A stretch of DNA of 38,309 nucleotides. Source: Nocardiopsis endophytica. GTDB taxonomy: Bacteria > Actinomycetota > Actinomycetes > Streptosporangiales > Streptosporangiaceae. Each line of letters starts with the position of its first letter. Position 1 is the stretch's first letter. Below, one piece after another: positions 24,670 through 33,872 of the stretch. The notes under the pieces are model-generated. The model saw nothing but the letters and a program-made list of their open reading frames with translations, was not told the origin of the DNA and did not search any database. Made by a program: the position numbers and the translations under genes. The DNA lies in NCBI RefSeq assembly GCF_027706725.1, contig NZ_JAQFWQ010000067.1, positions 1 through 38,309 on the forward strand, in the 5' to 3' direction.

Positions 24670-25314
24670 ATGGATACGACGGAATCGGCCACCGAACGGG
24701 CCTACGCGTTCGCCAAGGACGCCATCCTGACCCGCCGCTACGCCGGCGGGGAGATCGTCAGCGAGGGCGACATCGCCGCCGGGGTGGGCGTCTCCCGCAC
24801 CCCCGTCCGGGAGGCGCTGCTGCGCCTGCAGGGCGAGGGGCTGGTCCGGCTCTACCCCAAGCGGGGCGCGCTCATCGTCCCGGTCTCCCAGGAGGAGGTC
24901 GACGACGTGGTGGAGACGCGCCGCCTGGTGGAGGGGCACACCGCCGAGCGCGCCGCCGCCGCGGACGCCGGCGTGCGCGGGCCGCTCGCCGAGCGCCTGG
25001 CCGGGCTGCTCGCCGCCATGCGCGCCGAGCTGGAGGGGGACCGGCGGGCGTTCATCGCCGCCGACCGCGGCTTCCACAAGGAGATCGTCGCCGCCAGCGG
25101 GAACGCGATCCTGGCCGGGCTCTACGACGCGCTGCGCGACCGGCAGCTGCGGATGATGGAGGAGGGCACCCGGACCGCGGAGCGGATGCGGCGCAGCGTC
25201 GAGGAGCACCAGGCGATCCTGGAGGCCGTCCGGGCCGGGGACCCCGAGGCGGCCCGCGAGGCCGTCAGCGTCCATCTGGGGACCGCCGCGCAGTGGCTGG
25301 GGGCGCGCCGGTGA
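24670..25314 (+). CDS. GntR family regulator, FadR/FCD subfamily
   Basis: A 214-residue repressor or activator. The N-terminal winged helix-turn-helix covers about residues 8-75 (GEIVSEGDIAAGVGVSRTPVREALLRLQGEGLVRLYPKRGALI, the classic GntR signature). The C-terminal all-helical FCD ligand domain spans about 85-205, with metal/ligand positions recognisable in AFIAADRGFHKEIV, MRRSVEEHQAILEAV and EAVSVHLG. Such proteins usually sense a carboxylic acid or fatty acyl metabolite. Its stop overlaps the start of an MFS transporter gene by four bases, so regulator and transporter form one unit, and the transporter's substrate is likely the regulator's ligand. Confidence 0.9.
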   Translation: MDTTESATERAYAFAKDAILTRRYAGGEIVSEGDIAAGVGVSRTPVREALLRLQGEGLVRLYPKRGALIVPVSQEEVDDVVETRRLVEGHTAERAAAADAGVRGPLAERLAGLLAAMRAELEGDRRAFIAADRGFHKEIVAASGNAILAGLYDALRDRQLRMMEEGTRTAERMRRSVEEHQAILEAVRAGDPEAAREAVSVHLGTAAQWLGARR

Positions 25315-26579
25315 GCGCCGAGGCCTCGCGCGCGCCCGCGCGCCCACAGACATCCGGTGACCGGGCCGATGCGCCGCCGGAGCCCGCCGGGGGCGCCCGC
25401 GCCTGGCTGGTGTGGGGGATCGGCGTCGGCGTCTACTTCCTGGCCATGTTCCACCGCAACGGCCTGGGCGTGGCCGCCCTGCAGGCCCAGGAGCGGTTCG
25501 ACGCCGGACCCGCGCTGCTGTCCCTGCTGCCGATGCTGCAGCTGCTGGTGTACGTGGTGCTGCAGGTGCCGGCCGGGATCATGGCCGACCGGGTGGGGCC
25601 GCGCCGCTCCCTGCTGGCCGGGCTGGCCGCGATGGCGGCCGGCGCGGTGCTGTTCGCCGCGGCCTCCGACGTCGCCACGGCCGTCGCCGGGCGGGTGCTG
25701 ATCGGCCTCGGCGACGCCGTCACCTTCCTCAACGTCATCCGGCTGGGCGCGCTGTGGTTCCCGCGCCGCCGCTACGCCCTGGTGAGCGCCCTGACCGGGG
25801 TGGTCGGCGGCCTGGGCCAGGTCGCCAGCGTGGCGCCGCTGTCCTTCCTGCTGGGCGGGCTGGGGTGGACCGGCGGGTTCCTGGCGACCGCCGGGATCAC
25901 CGGCGCCATGCTGCTGGGGGTGGCGCTGCTGGTGCGGGACCGTCCCGCCGGGGCCCAGAGGCCGGAGCGGCACGCCGCGGTGCCGGTGATCGCGTCCGTC
26001 CGGGAGGCGCTGCGCGCCCGCGGCCCGCGGGTGGGCATGGCGCACCACGCCGCCGTGATGGCGCCCTACACGATGCTGGGGGTGCTCTGGGGCTACCCGT
26101 TCCTGGTGGAGGGGGTCGGCCTGAGCCCCTCGGCGGCGCGCACGCTGCTGACCGTGCTCGGGGTCGGGGTGCTGTGGCTCTCGCCGGTGCTGGGCGCGGT
26201 GGTCGGGCGGCACCCGGGGGTGCGGCGGCCGTTCGCGCTGTGCCTGGCGCCGCTGCTGGGGCTGGGGTGGCTGGCCCTGGTGGCCTGGCCGTCCGGTCCG
26301 CCGGTGCCGCTGGTGGTGGCCGTGGTGGCGGTCAGTGCCGCCGGGGCGGTGATGGCCCCGGCGCTGTCGTTCGACTTCGCCCGCGACGGGCTGTCCCCGG
26401 AGCGCACCGGGGTGGCGTCGGGGCTGGTGAACATGAGCGGCTTCGCGACCACGGTGCTGGCGACCGTGCTGGCCGGGGTGGTCCTGGAGGCCGGGCACGG
26501 CTTCCAGGCCGCCTTCGTCCCGGTCACCGTGACCACGCTGGGCGCCTCGGCGGTGCTGGCGGTCCTGCTGCGCCGGTAG
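25311..26579 (+). CDS. MFS transporter coupled to a GntR regulator
   Basis: A 422-residue transporter with about 12 membrane helices. After an Ala/Pro-rich N-terminus of 30 residues, helix 1 contains YFLAMFHRNGLGVA, followed by QVPAGIMADRVGPRRSLLAG, a clear MFS motif A in the loop between helices 2 and 3. The loop near the middle (about residues 210-240) is hydrophilic and separates the two six-helix halves. FHRNGLGVA resembles the start of the CP/nitrate-like and sugar-acid MFS groups, but the substrate cannot be named. GTG at 25311 overlaps the GntR stop (GTGA). It is convergent with the DUF6458 gene nine bases away. Confidence 0.85.
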   Translation: MSAEASRAPARPQTSGDRADAPPEPAGGARAWLVWGIGVGVYFLAMFHRNGLGVAALQAQERFDAGPALLSLLPMLQLLVYVVLQVPAGIMADRVGPRRSLLAGLAAMAAGAVLFAAASDVATAVAGRVLIGLGDAVTFLNVIRLGALWFPRRRYALVSALTGVVGGLGQVASVAPLSFLLGGLGWTGGFLATAGITGAMLLGVALLVRDRPAGAQRPERHAAVPVIASVREALRARGPRVGMAHHAAVMAPYTMLGVLWGYPFLVEGVGLSPSAARTLLTVLGVGVLWLSPVLGAVVGRHPGVRRPFALCLAPLLGLGWLALVAWPSGPPVPLVVAVVAVSAAGAVMAPALSFDFARDGLSPERTGVASGLVNMSGFATTVLATVLAGVVLEAGHGFQAAFVPVTVTTLGASAVLAVLLRR

Positions 26580-26588
26580 CGGGCGGCG

Positions 26589-26798
26589 CTAGACGACGTC
26601 GGGGTCGTTGCGGATCTCGTCCCGGCCGCGGTCCCGGCGGGCCATCATCAGCAGGACGGAGATGATGACGACCGCGAGCCCGGCCGCCATGAGGATGTAG
26701 CCGATCGCGTTCAGGTCCAGGCCCGGCACGTCGGCGGTGATGCCGAACGTCAGCACGGCGCCGATGATCATGAGGAAGATTCCGAGGCCGATGCCCAT
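26589..26798 (-). CDS. DUF6458 family small membrane protein
   Basis: A 69-residue protein that I recognise as the actinobacterial DUF6458 type: MGIGLGIFLMIIGAVLTFGI followed by a short extracytoplasmic loop (VPGLDLNAIGY), a second helix and a charged tail (RRDRGRDEIRND). Two membrane helices form a hairpin. The function of the family is unknown. The ATG at 26798 is followed at once by the family's conserved N-terminal Gly-Ile-Gly. It is monocistronic. Confidence 0.8.
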   Translation of the reverse strand: MGIGLGIFLMIIGAVLTFGITADVPGLDLNAIGYILMAAGLAVVIISVLLMMARRDRGRDEIRNDPDVV

Positions 26799-26873
26799 GC
26801 GTCTCCCGTCCTTCCGCCGTCGCTCCTCGCCCCTACCCCCGGGAGCATAGGGCCAATCGGGCCCGGAGTGCGG

Positions 26874-26905
26874 ATCGGGCGGGGCGCCGAAGCGCCCCGC
26901 CCGAT
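26874..26905 (-). terminator. Terminator after the FadE5-like gene
   Basis: A perfect 14-bp stem (26874-26887 with 26892-26905, core CGGGCGGGGCGC) closes a four-base CGAA loop, 41 bp past the stop codon of the minus-strand acyl-CoA dehydrogenase gene. It is one of the strongest hairpins in the window. Confidence 0.85.
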
Positions 26906-26946
26906 GCCGTCCGGGCCGCGCCGCAGGTGGGCGCGGTCCGCTCGGA

Positions 26947-28773
26947 CTAGAAGGCCGATTCCGGCACGTCCATCAGGTCCAGGCCGGTGTTCTGCGCGAT
27001 GGCCCGCTCGGCGGCGGTCTTCGGCAGCACCTGGGAGGCGAAGAACCGCGCGGCGGCGATCTTGCCGGTGTAGAAGTCGGTGTCGGCGGCGTCGGCGCCG
27101 TCCAGCCTCTCCAGGGCCACCTCGGCCTGGCGCAGCAGCAGCCAGCCCAGCACCACGTCGCCCACGGTCATCAGCAGGCGGGTGGCGTTCAGGCCGACCT
27201 TGTACAGCTCGCGCGGCTCCTCGGCGGAGCGCATCGCGTCGCCGACCATGACCTCGACGATCTTCTCGACGTCGGCGGCGGCGTCGGCGAGCAGGGCCCG
27301 CTCCTCCTTGAGGCGGCCGTTGCCCGCCTCGCTCTCCGCGAAGCCCTTGATCTCGCCCATGAGGCGGCCGAACGCCTGGCCGTTGTTCTTGACGATCTTC
27401 CGGAAGAAGAAGTCCTGGGCCTGGATGGCGGTGGTGCCCTCGTAGAGGGTGTCGATCTTGGCGTCGCGGATGTACTGCTCGATCGGGTACTCCTGCAGGT
27501 ACCCGGAGCCTCCGAGGGTCTGCAGCGACTCGGCCAGCAGCGCGTAGGAGCGCTCCGAGCCCACGCCCTTGACGATGGGCAGCAGCAGGTCGTTGAGGGC
27601 GATGACGTCCTCGTGCTCCTCCCCGGCGTGCTCGGCGATCTGCACCGCGTCCTGCTGGGTGGCGGTGTAGACGACGAGCGCGCGCAGCGCCTCGGCGTAG
27701 GCCTTCTGCGTCATCAGGCTGCGGCGCACGTCGGGGTGGTGGGTGATGGCGACCCGCGGGGCCGACTTGTCGGCCATCTGTGTGAGGTCGGCGCCCTGCT
27801 TGCGCTCCTTGGCGTACTCCAGGGCGTTCAGGTAGCCGGTGGACAGCGTGGCGATGGCCTTGGTGCCGACCATCATCCGGGCGTACTCGATGATGAGGAA
27901 CATCTGCCGGATGCCGTCGTGCTTGTCGCCCACCAGGTAGCCCACGGCCGGGTGCTTGGCGCCGAAGGTCAGCTCACAGGTGGTGGAGGCCTTCAGGCCC
28001 ATCTTGTGCTCGACGTTGGTGACGTAGGCGCCGTTGCGCTCGCCGAGCTCTCCGGTCTCCACATCGACCAGGTACTTGGGCACCAGGAACAGCGACAGGC
28101 CCTTGGTCCCGGGCTTGGCGCCCTCGGGGCGCGCCAGCACCAGGTGGAAGATGTTCTCCGTCATGTCCTGCTCGGCGGAGGTGATGAAGCGCTTGACGCC
28201 CTCGATGTGCCAGGTGCCGTCGCCCTGGTCGACCGCCTTGGTGCGGCCGGCGCCGACGTCGGACCCGGCGTCGGGCTCGGTGAGCACCATGGTGGCGCCC
28301 CAGCCGCGCTCGATGGCCAGCTCGGCGAAGCGCTTCTGCTCGGCGGTGCCCTCCTGGTACAGGACGTTCGCGAAGCCCGGGCCGGCCGAGTACATGTGGA
28401 CCGAGGGGTTGGCGCCCAGGATCAGCTCGGCCGCGGCCCAGACCAGGGAGCGGGGCGCGCCCAGGCCTCCGAGCTCCTGGGGCAGGTCGAGGTTGTACCA
28501 GCCGGCGTCCATGTAGGCCCGGTAGGACTTCTTCAGGCTCTCGGGGATGGCGACGGTGCCGTCGGCGGGGTCGAAGACGGGCGGGTTGCGGTCGGCGTCC
28601 TCGAAGGACTCGGCGACCACGCCGGTCGCGAGCCGGTTCACCTCGTCGAGGATGGTCCGGGCCGTGTCCTCGTCCAGCTCCGGGAACGGGCCGTCGCCCA
28701 GCACGTCCTGGCGCTTGAAGACCTCGAAGAGGTTGAACTCGAGGTCACGGAGGTTGCTCTTGTAGTGCGTCAT
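26947..28773 (-). CDS. fadE5: FadE5-like acyl-CoA dehydrogenase
   Basis: An FAD enzyme that oxidises acyl-CoA to trans-2-enoyl-CoA, the first step of beta-oxidation. At 608 residues it has the enlarged architecture of mycobacterial FadE5 (about 611): an extra N-terminal domain ([18 protein letters not shown]), the core dehydrogenase, and an added C-terminal helical domain. Remembered FadE5 sequence matches closely over long blocks such as [19 protein letters not shown] and [20 protein letters not shown]. The FAD/substrate segment is [15 protein letters not shown], and the catalytic Glu sits in LYEGTTAIQ near residue 445. The mycobacterial enzyme acts on a broad range of chain lengths. ATG at 28773 has GGAG upstream. 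A palindromic operator lies about 65 bp before the start, and a strong terminator follows, so it is a single-gene unit, probably induced by acyl-CoA. Confidence 0.93.
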   Translation of the reverse strand: MTHYKSNLRDLEFNLFEVFKRQDVLGDGPFPELDEDTARTILDEVNRLATGVVAESFEDADRNPPVFDPADGTVAIPESLKKSYRAYMDAGWYNLDLPQELGGLGAPRSLVWAAAELILGANPSVHMYSAGPGFANVLYQEGTAEQKRFAELAIERGWGATMVLTEPDAGSDVGAGRTKAVDQGDGTWHIEGVKRFITSAEQDMTENIFHLVLARPEGAKPGTKGLSLFLVPKYLVDVETGELGERNGAYVTNVEHKMGLKASTTCELTFGAKHPAVGYLVGDKHDGIRQMFLIIEYARMMVGTKAIATLSTGYLNALEYAKERKQGADLTQMADKSAPRVAITHHPDVRRSLMTQKAYAEALRALVVYTATQQDAVQIAEHAGEEHEDVIALNDLLLPIVKGVGSERSYALLAESLQTLGGSGYLQEYPIEQYIRDAKIDTLYEGTTAIQAQDFFFRKIVKNNGQAFGRLMGEIKGFAESEAGNGRLKEERALLADAAADVEKIVEVMVGDAMRSAEEPRELYKVGLNATRLLMTVGDVVLGWLLLRQAEVALERLDGADAADTDFYTGKIAAARFFASQVLPKTAAERAIAQNTGLDLMDVPESAF

Positions 28774-28836
28774 TGGCGCGCTCCGCTGCTGTCGGTGCCC
28801 GCGGTGACCGCAGACGGGGTGTCTGCGCACGCAAGG

Positions 28837-28880
28837 CGACTACCGGTGGGTAACAAGTCAATGTTACTACCCGGTAGTCG
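28837..28880. promoter_or_regulatory. Operator-like inverted repeat upstream of fadE5
   Basis: CGACTACCGGTGGGTAAC (28837-28854) and GTTACTACCCGGTAGTCG (28863-28880) are inverted copies matching at 15 of 18 positions, separated by eight bases. Size and position suit a TetR-family regulator of fatty-acid degradation; no such regulator gene is in the window. It lies between fadE5 and the mscS stop. Confidence 0.6.
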
Positions 28881-28907
28881 CACTTGGCCACGGTGCCCCG
28901 GACCGGA

Positions 28908-29774
28908 TCAGGGAACGGGGAGCGGGCGCGCCATCGCGATCCCGTCGGCGTCCATCTCGCTCTTGATCCGCGCCCGCAGCGCGCGGCCGACGCCCCACTG
29001 CTCGCCGGGGCGGGTGCGGACGGTCACGCGCAGCGTCATCGCGCCGTTGGCGATGTCCTGGACGCCGACCACGGTCGGGTCCTCCAGCAGGGCCCCGGCG
29101 ACCTCGGGGTCGGCGGCGAAGCCCTCGGCCGCGCGGAGGGCCGCCGCCTCGGCCGCGGCGGGGGAGGCCTCGGCCGACACCGGGACGTCCACCACGGCGT
29201 TGGCCCAGCCCTGGCTCATGTTGCAGACCCGCAGGATCTCGCCGTTGCGGACGTACCAGAGGCCGCCGTTGATGTCGCGCACCTTGGTGATGCGCAGGCC
29301 CACCTCCTCGATGGTGCCCACGGCCTCGCCCACGTCCACGGTGTCGCCGACGCCGTACTGGTCCTCCAGCATCATGGCCATGCCCGAGACGAAGTCGCGG
29401 ACCAGGCCCTGGGCGCCGAAGCCGATCGCCAGCCCGAGCACGCCGGCGCTGGCCAGCAGCGGGCCCAGATTGATGCCGAGCTCGCCCAGCACCATGAACA
29501 GCGCGACGCCGAACACGGTGAAGGAGGCGATGCTGCGCAGCACCGAGCCGATGGTCTCGGCGCGGGCGCGCTGCCGCTCGGCCGCCGCCCCGTTCCCGCC
29601 GCCCAGCCGCTCGCGGGAGTCGGCGATGCGCTTGACCATCGCCGTGACCAGCCGCCCGAGCAGGACCCGCGCGACGGCGGCCAGCACGATGATGATGACG
29701 ATGTTGAGCGCCCCGGAGAGCAGGGCTCCGGCGTGCTCGGTGAACCAGGCGGTGACCGCCTCGGCCGTGGGCAT
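28908..29774 (-). CDS. mscS: MscS family mechanosensitive ion channel
   Basis: A 288-residue small-conductance channel that opens under hypo-osmotic stress. Two or three membrane helices come first (about residues 12-35 and 75-125); the pore-lining segment is LLASAGVLGLAIGFGAQGLVRDFVSGMAMMLEDQ, with the family's Ala/Gly pattern. The beta-domain follows (YGVGDTVDVGEAVGTIEEVGLRITKVRD, the classic MscS signature), then an alpha/beta C-terminal domain. ATG at 29774 has GGGGGAAG upstream; an ATG at 29816 would add 14 residues with no ribosome site. It is transcribed towards fadE5 but separated from it by the operator region, and so is likely monocistronic. Confidence 0.9.
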   Translation of the reverse strand: MPTAEAVTAWFTEHAGALLSGALNIVIIIVLAAVARVLLGRLVTAMVKRIADSRERLGGGNGAAAERQRARAETIGSVLRSIASFTVFGVALFMVLGELGINLGPLLASAGVLGLAIGFGAQGLVRDFVSGMAMMLEDQYGVGDTVDVGEAVGTIEEVGLRITKVRDINGGLWYVRNGEILRVCNMSQGWANAVVDVPVSAEASPAAAEAAALRAAEGFAADPEVAGALLEDPTVVGVQDIANGAMTLRVTVRTRPGEQWGVGRALRARIKSEMDADGIAMARPLPVP

Positions 29775-29871
29775 GGTGCTTCCCCCGGTGGTCGGTGGTG
29801 TGGATGGGTGCGCCATCGTCCCATAACGCTCGAAAGCGCACGGATCTATTCACCGGCCACCGGGGCGGGGG

Positions 29872-30837
<966 letters not shown>

Positions 30838-30902
30838 CGCGGATGCCCTTTCCGTCGGGGGGCGTCCATCGTACGGCGCGCCCCCGACGTTTCGGGGGCG
30901 GT

Positions 30903-31733
30903 TCAGAACGTGAGGCCGGAGAACTCCCGTGTGCGCGCGGTGAGGGCCTGCTCCACGGGCAGGCGCTCCATGGACGAGGCGCCGTAGAAGCCGTGCACGT
31001 CCCGGCAGGAGCGCAGGATGTGGGCGGCGTCCTGCGGCTCGGCGATCGGGCCGCCGTGGCACAGGACCGTCACCTCCGGGCGCACCTCCAGCGCGGCGCG
31101 CGACCACTCGTCGATCAGCGGCACGCACTCCTCCAGGGACAGGGCGGTCTCCGCGCCGATGGTGCCGCCGGTGGTCAGGCCCATGTGGCACACCACCACG
31201 TCGGCCCCGGCGCCGGCCATGGCGGCCGCGTCCTCGGCGGAGAAGACGTAGGGGGAGGTGAACAGGTCCAGCGCGCGGGCGCGGCGGACCAGCTCCACCT
31301 CGTGGACGTAGCCCATCCCGGTCTCCTCCAGGTTGGCCCGGAACACCCCGTCGATCAGGCCGACCGTGGGGAAGTTCTGCACCCCCGAATAGCCGAGCGA
31401 CGCGAGCCTGGGGAGGAACACGTCGAAGTCGCAGAACGGGTCGGTGCCGTTGACGCCCGCCAGTACGGGGGTGTCCCGCACGGCGGTCAGCACCTCGCGC
31501 GCCATGTCCTCGACGATCTCGTTGGCGTTGCCGTAGGCCAGCAGCCCCGCCAGGGAGCCGCGCCCCGCCATCCGGTAGCGGCCCGAGTTGTAGACCACCA
31601 GGATGTCGGCGCCGCCCTCCTCCTGGCACTTGGCCGACAGCCCGATGCCCGCGCCGCCGCCGATGATCGGGGTGCGCGCCTCCCGCTTGGCCTTGAGCCG
31701 CCGGAGGATCTCCGCCCTGGGAATCGGGGCCAT
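30903..31733 (-). CDS. TIM-barrel PEP-hydrolase-like protein (Tm-1 C-terminal half)
   Basis: A 276-residue TIM-barrel protein of the PEP-hydrolase family (PF09370). The opening [19 protein letters not shown], the glycine loop [52 protein letters not shown] and [19 protein letters not shown] are all family features. The glycine-rich loops at strand ends should bind a phosphate- or nucleotide-like ligand. In plants this domain forms the C-terminal half of the Tm-1 virus-resistance protein; in bacteria its biochemical role is unclear. The ATG at 31733 is four bases after the stop of the Tm-1-like gene, so the two are coupled. It ends the cupin/Tm-1 operon. Confidence 0.85.
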   Translation of the reverse strand: MAPIPRAEILRRLKAKREARTPIIGGGAGIGLSAKCQEEGGADILVVYNSGRYRMAGRGSLAGLLAYGNANEIVEDMAREVLTAVRDTPVLAGVNGTDPFCDFDVFLPRLASLGYSGVQNFPTVGLIDGVFRANLEETGMGYVHEVELVRRARALDLFTSPYVFSAEDAAAMAGAGADVVVCHMGLTTGGTIGAETALSLEECVPLIDEWSRAALEVRPEVTVLCHGGPIAEPQDAAHILRSCRDVHGFYGASSMERLPVEQALTARTREFSGLTF

Positions 31734-31737
31734 GCGT

Positions 31738-32940
31738 TCACTTCTCCTCGCTCGTTCCGCCGAGTTCGCCGAGCACCGCGACGGCGGCCTCGGCGAACGC
31801 CGGGTCGTTGATGTCGGTGTCCAGCTCCTCGACCCGGACACCGGTTCCGGACAGTCCCGCGCGCACCGCGCCGAACAGGGCGGCATCGGCGTCCGGGTCG
31901 TGGAAGGGGCCGCCCGGCCCGGCGACCGCGGAGACGCCGCCCAGCGGCAGCAGCACCGCGGTGGGCCCCTCCCGGGCGGCGGCGCGGGCGGCCAGCCTGG
32001 CGCCGAGCTCGGCGCACTCGTCCGGGGTGGTGCGCATCAGCGTCACCGTGGGGTTGTGCACCAGCAGGCGGCGGTCGGCGAACCGCTCGGGGACGGTCTC
32101 CCTGGGGCCGAAGTTCACCATGTCCAGGGCGCCGAGAGAGATGACGCGGGGGACGGCCGGACCGCCGGACAGCCGCCCGGGACCGGCCGACATGACCCCG
32201 CCGACCAGCTCGTCGGCGAGTTCGGTCGTGGTCAGGTCGAGGACGCCGTCCAGGGCGCCCCCGTCGGCCAGCGCCTCCAGCGCGCGCCCGCCGGTGCCGG
32301 TCATATGGAATACGAGTACCTCGTCGCCGCGCCCTTCCATCAGCTCCCGCGCGCGGGTGACCGCGGGCGTGGTGACGCCGAACATGCTGGCGGCGATGGT
32401 CGCCCCGGCGGCGGGCCGCTCCACCGGGGCGCCGCGCACCATCCCCGCGACCGCGTCGCAGGCGTTGGCCAGCACGCGGGTGGAGACGCTGTTCAGCCCG
32501 GCCACGTCCACCACGCTGGGCATGAGGATGAGGTCGGTCTCGCCGATGTAGGGGCGGGTGTCGCCGGAGGCGGCGGTGGAGACGACGGCCTTGGGCACCC
32601 CCAGCGGCAGGGCGCGCAGCGCGCGGGCGGCGATGGAGGTGCCGCCGGTCCCCCCGACCCCCAGGGCGCCGTCCAGGCGGCCGTCGGCGCGCAGGGCCAG
32701 GACGGCCTCGCGCGCGCCCTCGGCCAGGGCGGCCACGGCGGCGCCGCGGTCCCCGTCGCCGGGGAGGGCGACGGCGTCCCGGACGGCGACGTCGGCCCGG
32801 GGGCCGCCCTCGGGGGCGTAGGTCCCGGTGTCGACCACGACCGTGCGCAGCCCGGAGGCGGTGAGCCGCTCCACGGCGAATCCGACCTCGGCGCCCTTGG
32901 TGTCGAGGGTTCCCAGGACGGCGACGGCGGGTGCGCTCAT
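31738..32940 (-). CDS. Tm-1-like ATP-binding protein (UPF0261)
   Basis: A 400-residue UPF0261 protein, the N-terminal half of plant Tm-1. Two Rossmann-like subdomains are suggested: [21 protein letters not shown] with VVVDTGTY at the start (the family's LGT.DTK motif), and [20 protein letters not shown] in the second half. Other conserved segments are [39 protein letters not shown] and [12 protein letters not shown]-like ([12 protein letters not shown]). Structures of Tm-1 show ATP bound here; whether this protein is an enzyme is not known. ATG at 32940 overlaps the cupin stop by four bases (ATGA), and the TIM-barrel gene follows four bases after its stop. The operon order cupin, Tm-1-like, TIM barrel suggests a three-part catabolic or binding complex. 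Confidence 0.88.
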   Translation of the reverse strand: MSAPAVAVLGTLDTKGAEVGFAVERLTASGLRTVVVDTGTYAPEGGPRADVAVRDAVALPGDGDRGAAVAALAEGAREAVLALRADGRLDGALGVGGTGGTSIAARALRALPLGVPKAVVSTAASGDTRPYIGETDLILMPSVVDVAGLNSVSTRVLANACDAVAGMVRGAPVERPAAGATIAASMFGVTTPAVTRARELMEGRGDEVLVFHMTGTGGRALEALADGGALDGVLDLTTTELADELVGGVMSAGPGRLSGGPAVPRVISLGALDMVNFGPRETVPERFADRRLLVHNPTVTLMRTTPDECAELGARLAARAAAREGPTAVLLPLGGVSAVAGPGGPFHDPDADAALFGAVRAGLSGTGVRVEELDTDINDPAFAEAAVAVLGELGGTSEEK

Positions 32941-33353
32941 CCGTTCACCGCCGGCGGGTGCTCACCGGGCGCGGCCTCGCGGAAATCGGGCGCGGCGCGC
33001 AGCGCCTCCTCGGCCCCGGCGGGGGAGTAGACGACGACCAGCTCCAGGGTGGACCAGCCGGTGTTGAAGGTGGAGTGCAGGACGTCGCGGGGGACGTGCA
33101 CCACGTCCCCCGCGACGACGGGGAAGGCGGGGCCGTCGCCGACGGTCTGCTCCCCGGTGCCGGACAGCACGTAGATGATCTCGTCGGACTCGGGGTGGCG
33201 GTGGCGGTCGTGGCCCTTGCCGGGGTGGACGTGCACGTCGCCGACGGTGAGCGCGGTGCCGGGGGCGGTCCGCGGCGTCACGCGCCACTTGATCCGCCCC
33301 CAGTCGAACAGCCACGTCGGTACCGCGTCGGCGCGGTGGGGGGTCTCATCCAT
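32937..33353 (-). CDS. Cupin domain protein
   Basis: A 138-residue single-domain cupin. Motif 1 is GHDRHRHPESDEIIYVLSG, with metal ligands His-x-His and Glu, and motif 2 is GDVVHVPRDVLHSTFN, with the third His. So a metal site is intact. Family members are dioxygenases, isomerases or sugar-binding proteins; the substrate cannot be read. ATG at 33353 has only a weak ribosome site. It leads the operon with the Tm-1-like and TIM-barrel genes, sharing a four-base overlap, so it probably acts on the same pathway. Confidence 0.85.
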   Translation of the reverse strand: MDETPHRADAVPTWLFDWGRIKWRVTPRTAPGTALTVGDVHVHPGKGHDRHRHPESDEIIYVLSGTGEQTVGDGPAFPVVAGDVVHVPRDVLHSTFNTGWSTLELVVVYSPAGAEEALRAAPDFREAAPGEHPPAVNG

Positions 33354-33481
33354 GGGGTGTGGCCTACCCGGCGCGCAGGGTAGGGGAACGCACGGACGGT
33401 GAACATGAGAATCCGGCGCCGAAACTAATTTTCCGTGAAATGTGGACATGGGCGGGGGCGGTGGGGCTAGATTGGCACCAG

Positions 33482-33500
33482 TGGACGCGGAGCGTGTCCA
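33482..33500. promoter_or_regulatory. Inverted repeat TGGACGC/GTGTCCA upstream of the chaplin
   Basis: TGGACGC (33482-33488) and GTGTCCA (33494-33500) match at six of seven positions. GTGGAC occurs two more times in the same intergenic region (33442-33447 and 33534-33539). These could be sites for a developmental regulator; unproven. An A/T-rich stretch at 33508-33522 may hold the -10 box. Confidence 0.3.
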
Positions 33501-33566
33501 TTTGTGTACGGATAGTCGATATTGCGGTGTCCCGTGGACGGCGGGAGCCGCGAGACGAGGTAGCAC

Positions 33567-33812
33567 ATGATGAAGAAGATGTTCGCCGCCGGTGCCGTCG
33601 TCGCCGCCTCCGCGGGCGTCCTGCTGGCCGGTGCCCCCGCCTTCGCGCACGACGGCCCGATCACCTCGGGCAACGGCTCCATCCTCGGGGGCAACCAGGT
33701 CGTGGCCGACGCGAACGTTCCGGTGAACGTGTGCGGCAACGGGATCGGCATCCTGGGCATCGGCAACGGCGCCTGCGTCGACTCCGGTGCCTTCGTGAAG
33801 GACCACCACTAG
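33567..33812 (+). CDS. Short chaplin (aerial-hyphae surface amyloid)
   Basis: An 81-residue secreted protein with one chaplin domain. The signal peptide MMKKMFAAGAVVAASAGVLLAGAPAFA ends at residue 27. The mature chain (about 54 residues) contains the chaplin pattern: SGNGSILGGNQVVADANVPVNVCGNGIGILG, with two Cys (VNVC and GACVD) as in Streptomyces short chaplins. Chaplins assemble into amyloid films that lower surface tension and let aerial hyphae emerge. The ATG at 33567 (or 33570) follows GAGG at good spacing. No cell-wall sorting signal is present, so it is of the short, non-covalently attached kind. A terminator hairpin follows. Its presence supports a sporulating filamentous actinomycete. 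Confidence 0.9.
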   Translation: MMKKMFAAGAVVAASAGVLLAGAPAFAHDGPITSGNGSILGGNQVVADANVPVNVCGNGIGILGIGNGACVDSGAFVKDHH

Positions 33813-33825
33813 GCGCCCTGCGCGA

Positions 33826-33863
33826 GGGGGCGGCGCCGGACTCAGCGGTCGGCGCCGTCCCCT
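33826..33863. terminator. Terminator between chaplin and ferredoxin reductase genes
   Basis: GGGGCGGCGCCG (33827-33838) pairs with CGGCGCCGTCCCC (33850-33862) apart from one bulged base, closing a loop of about 11 bases. It lies between convergent genes and can serve both. Confidence 0.7.
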
Positions 33864-33872
33864 CCGCCGTGT

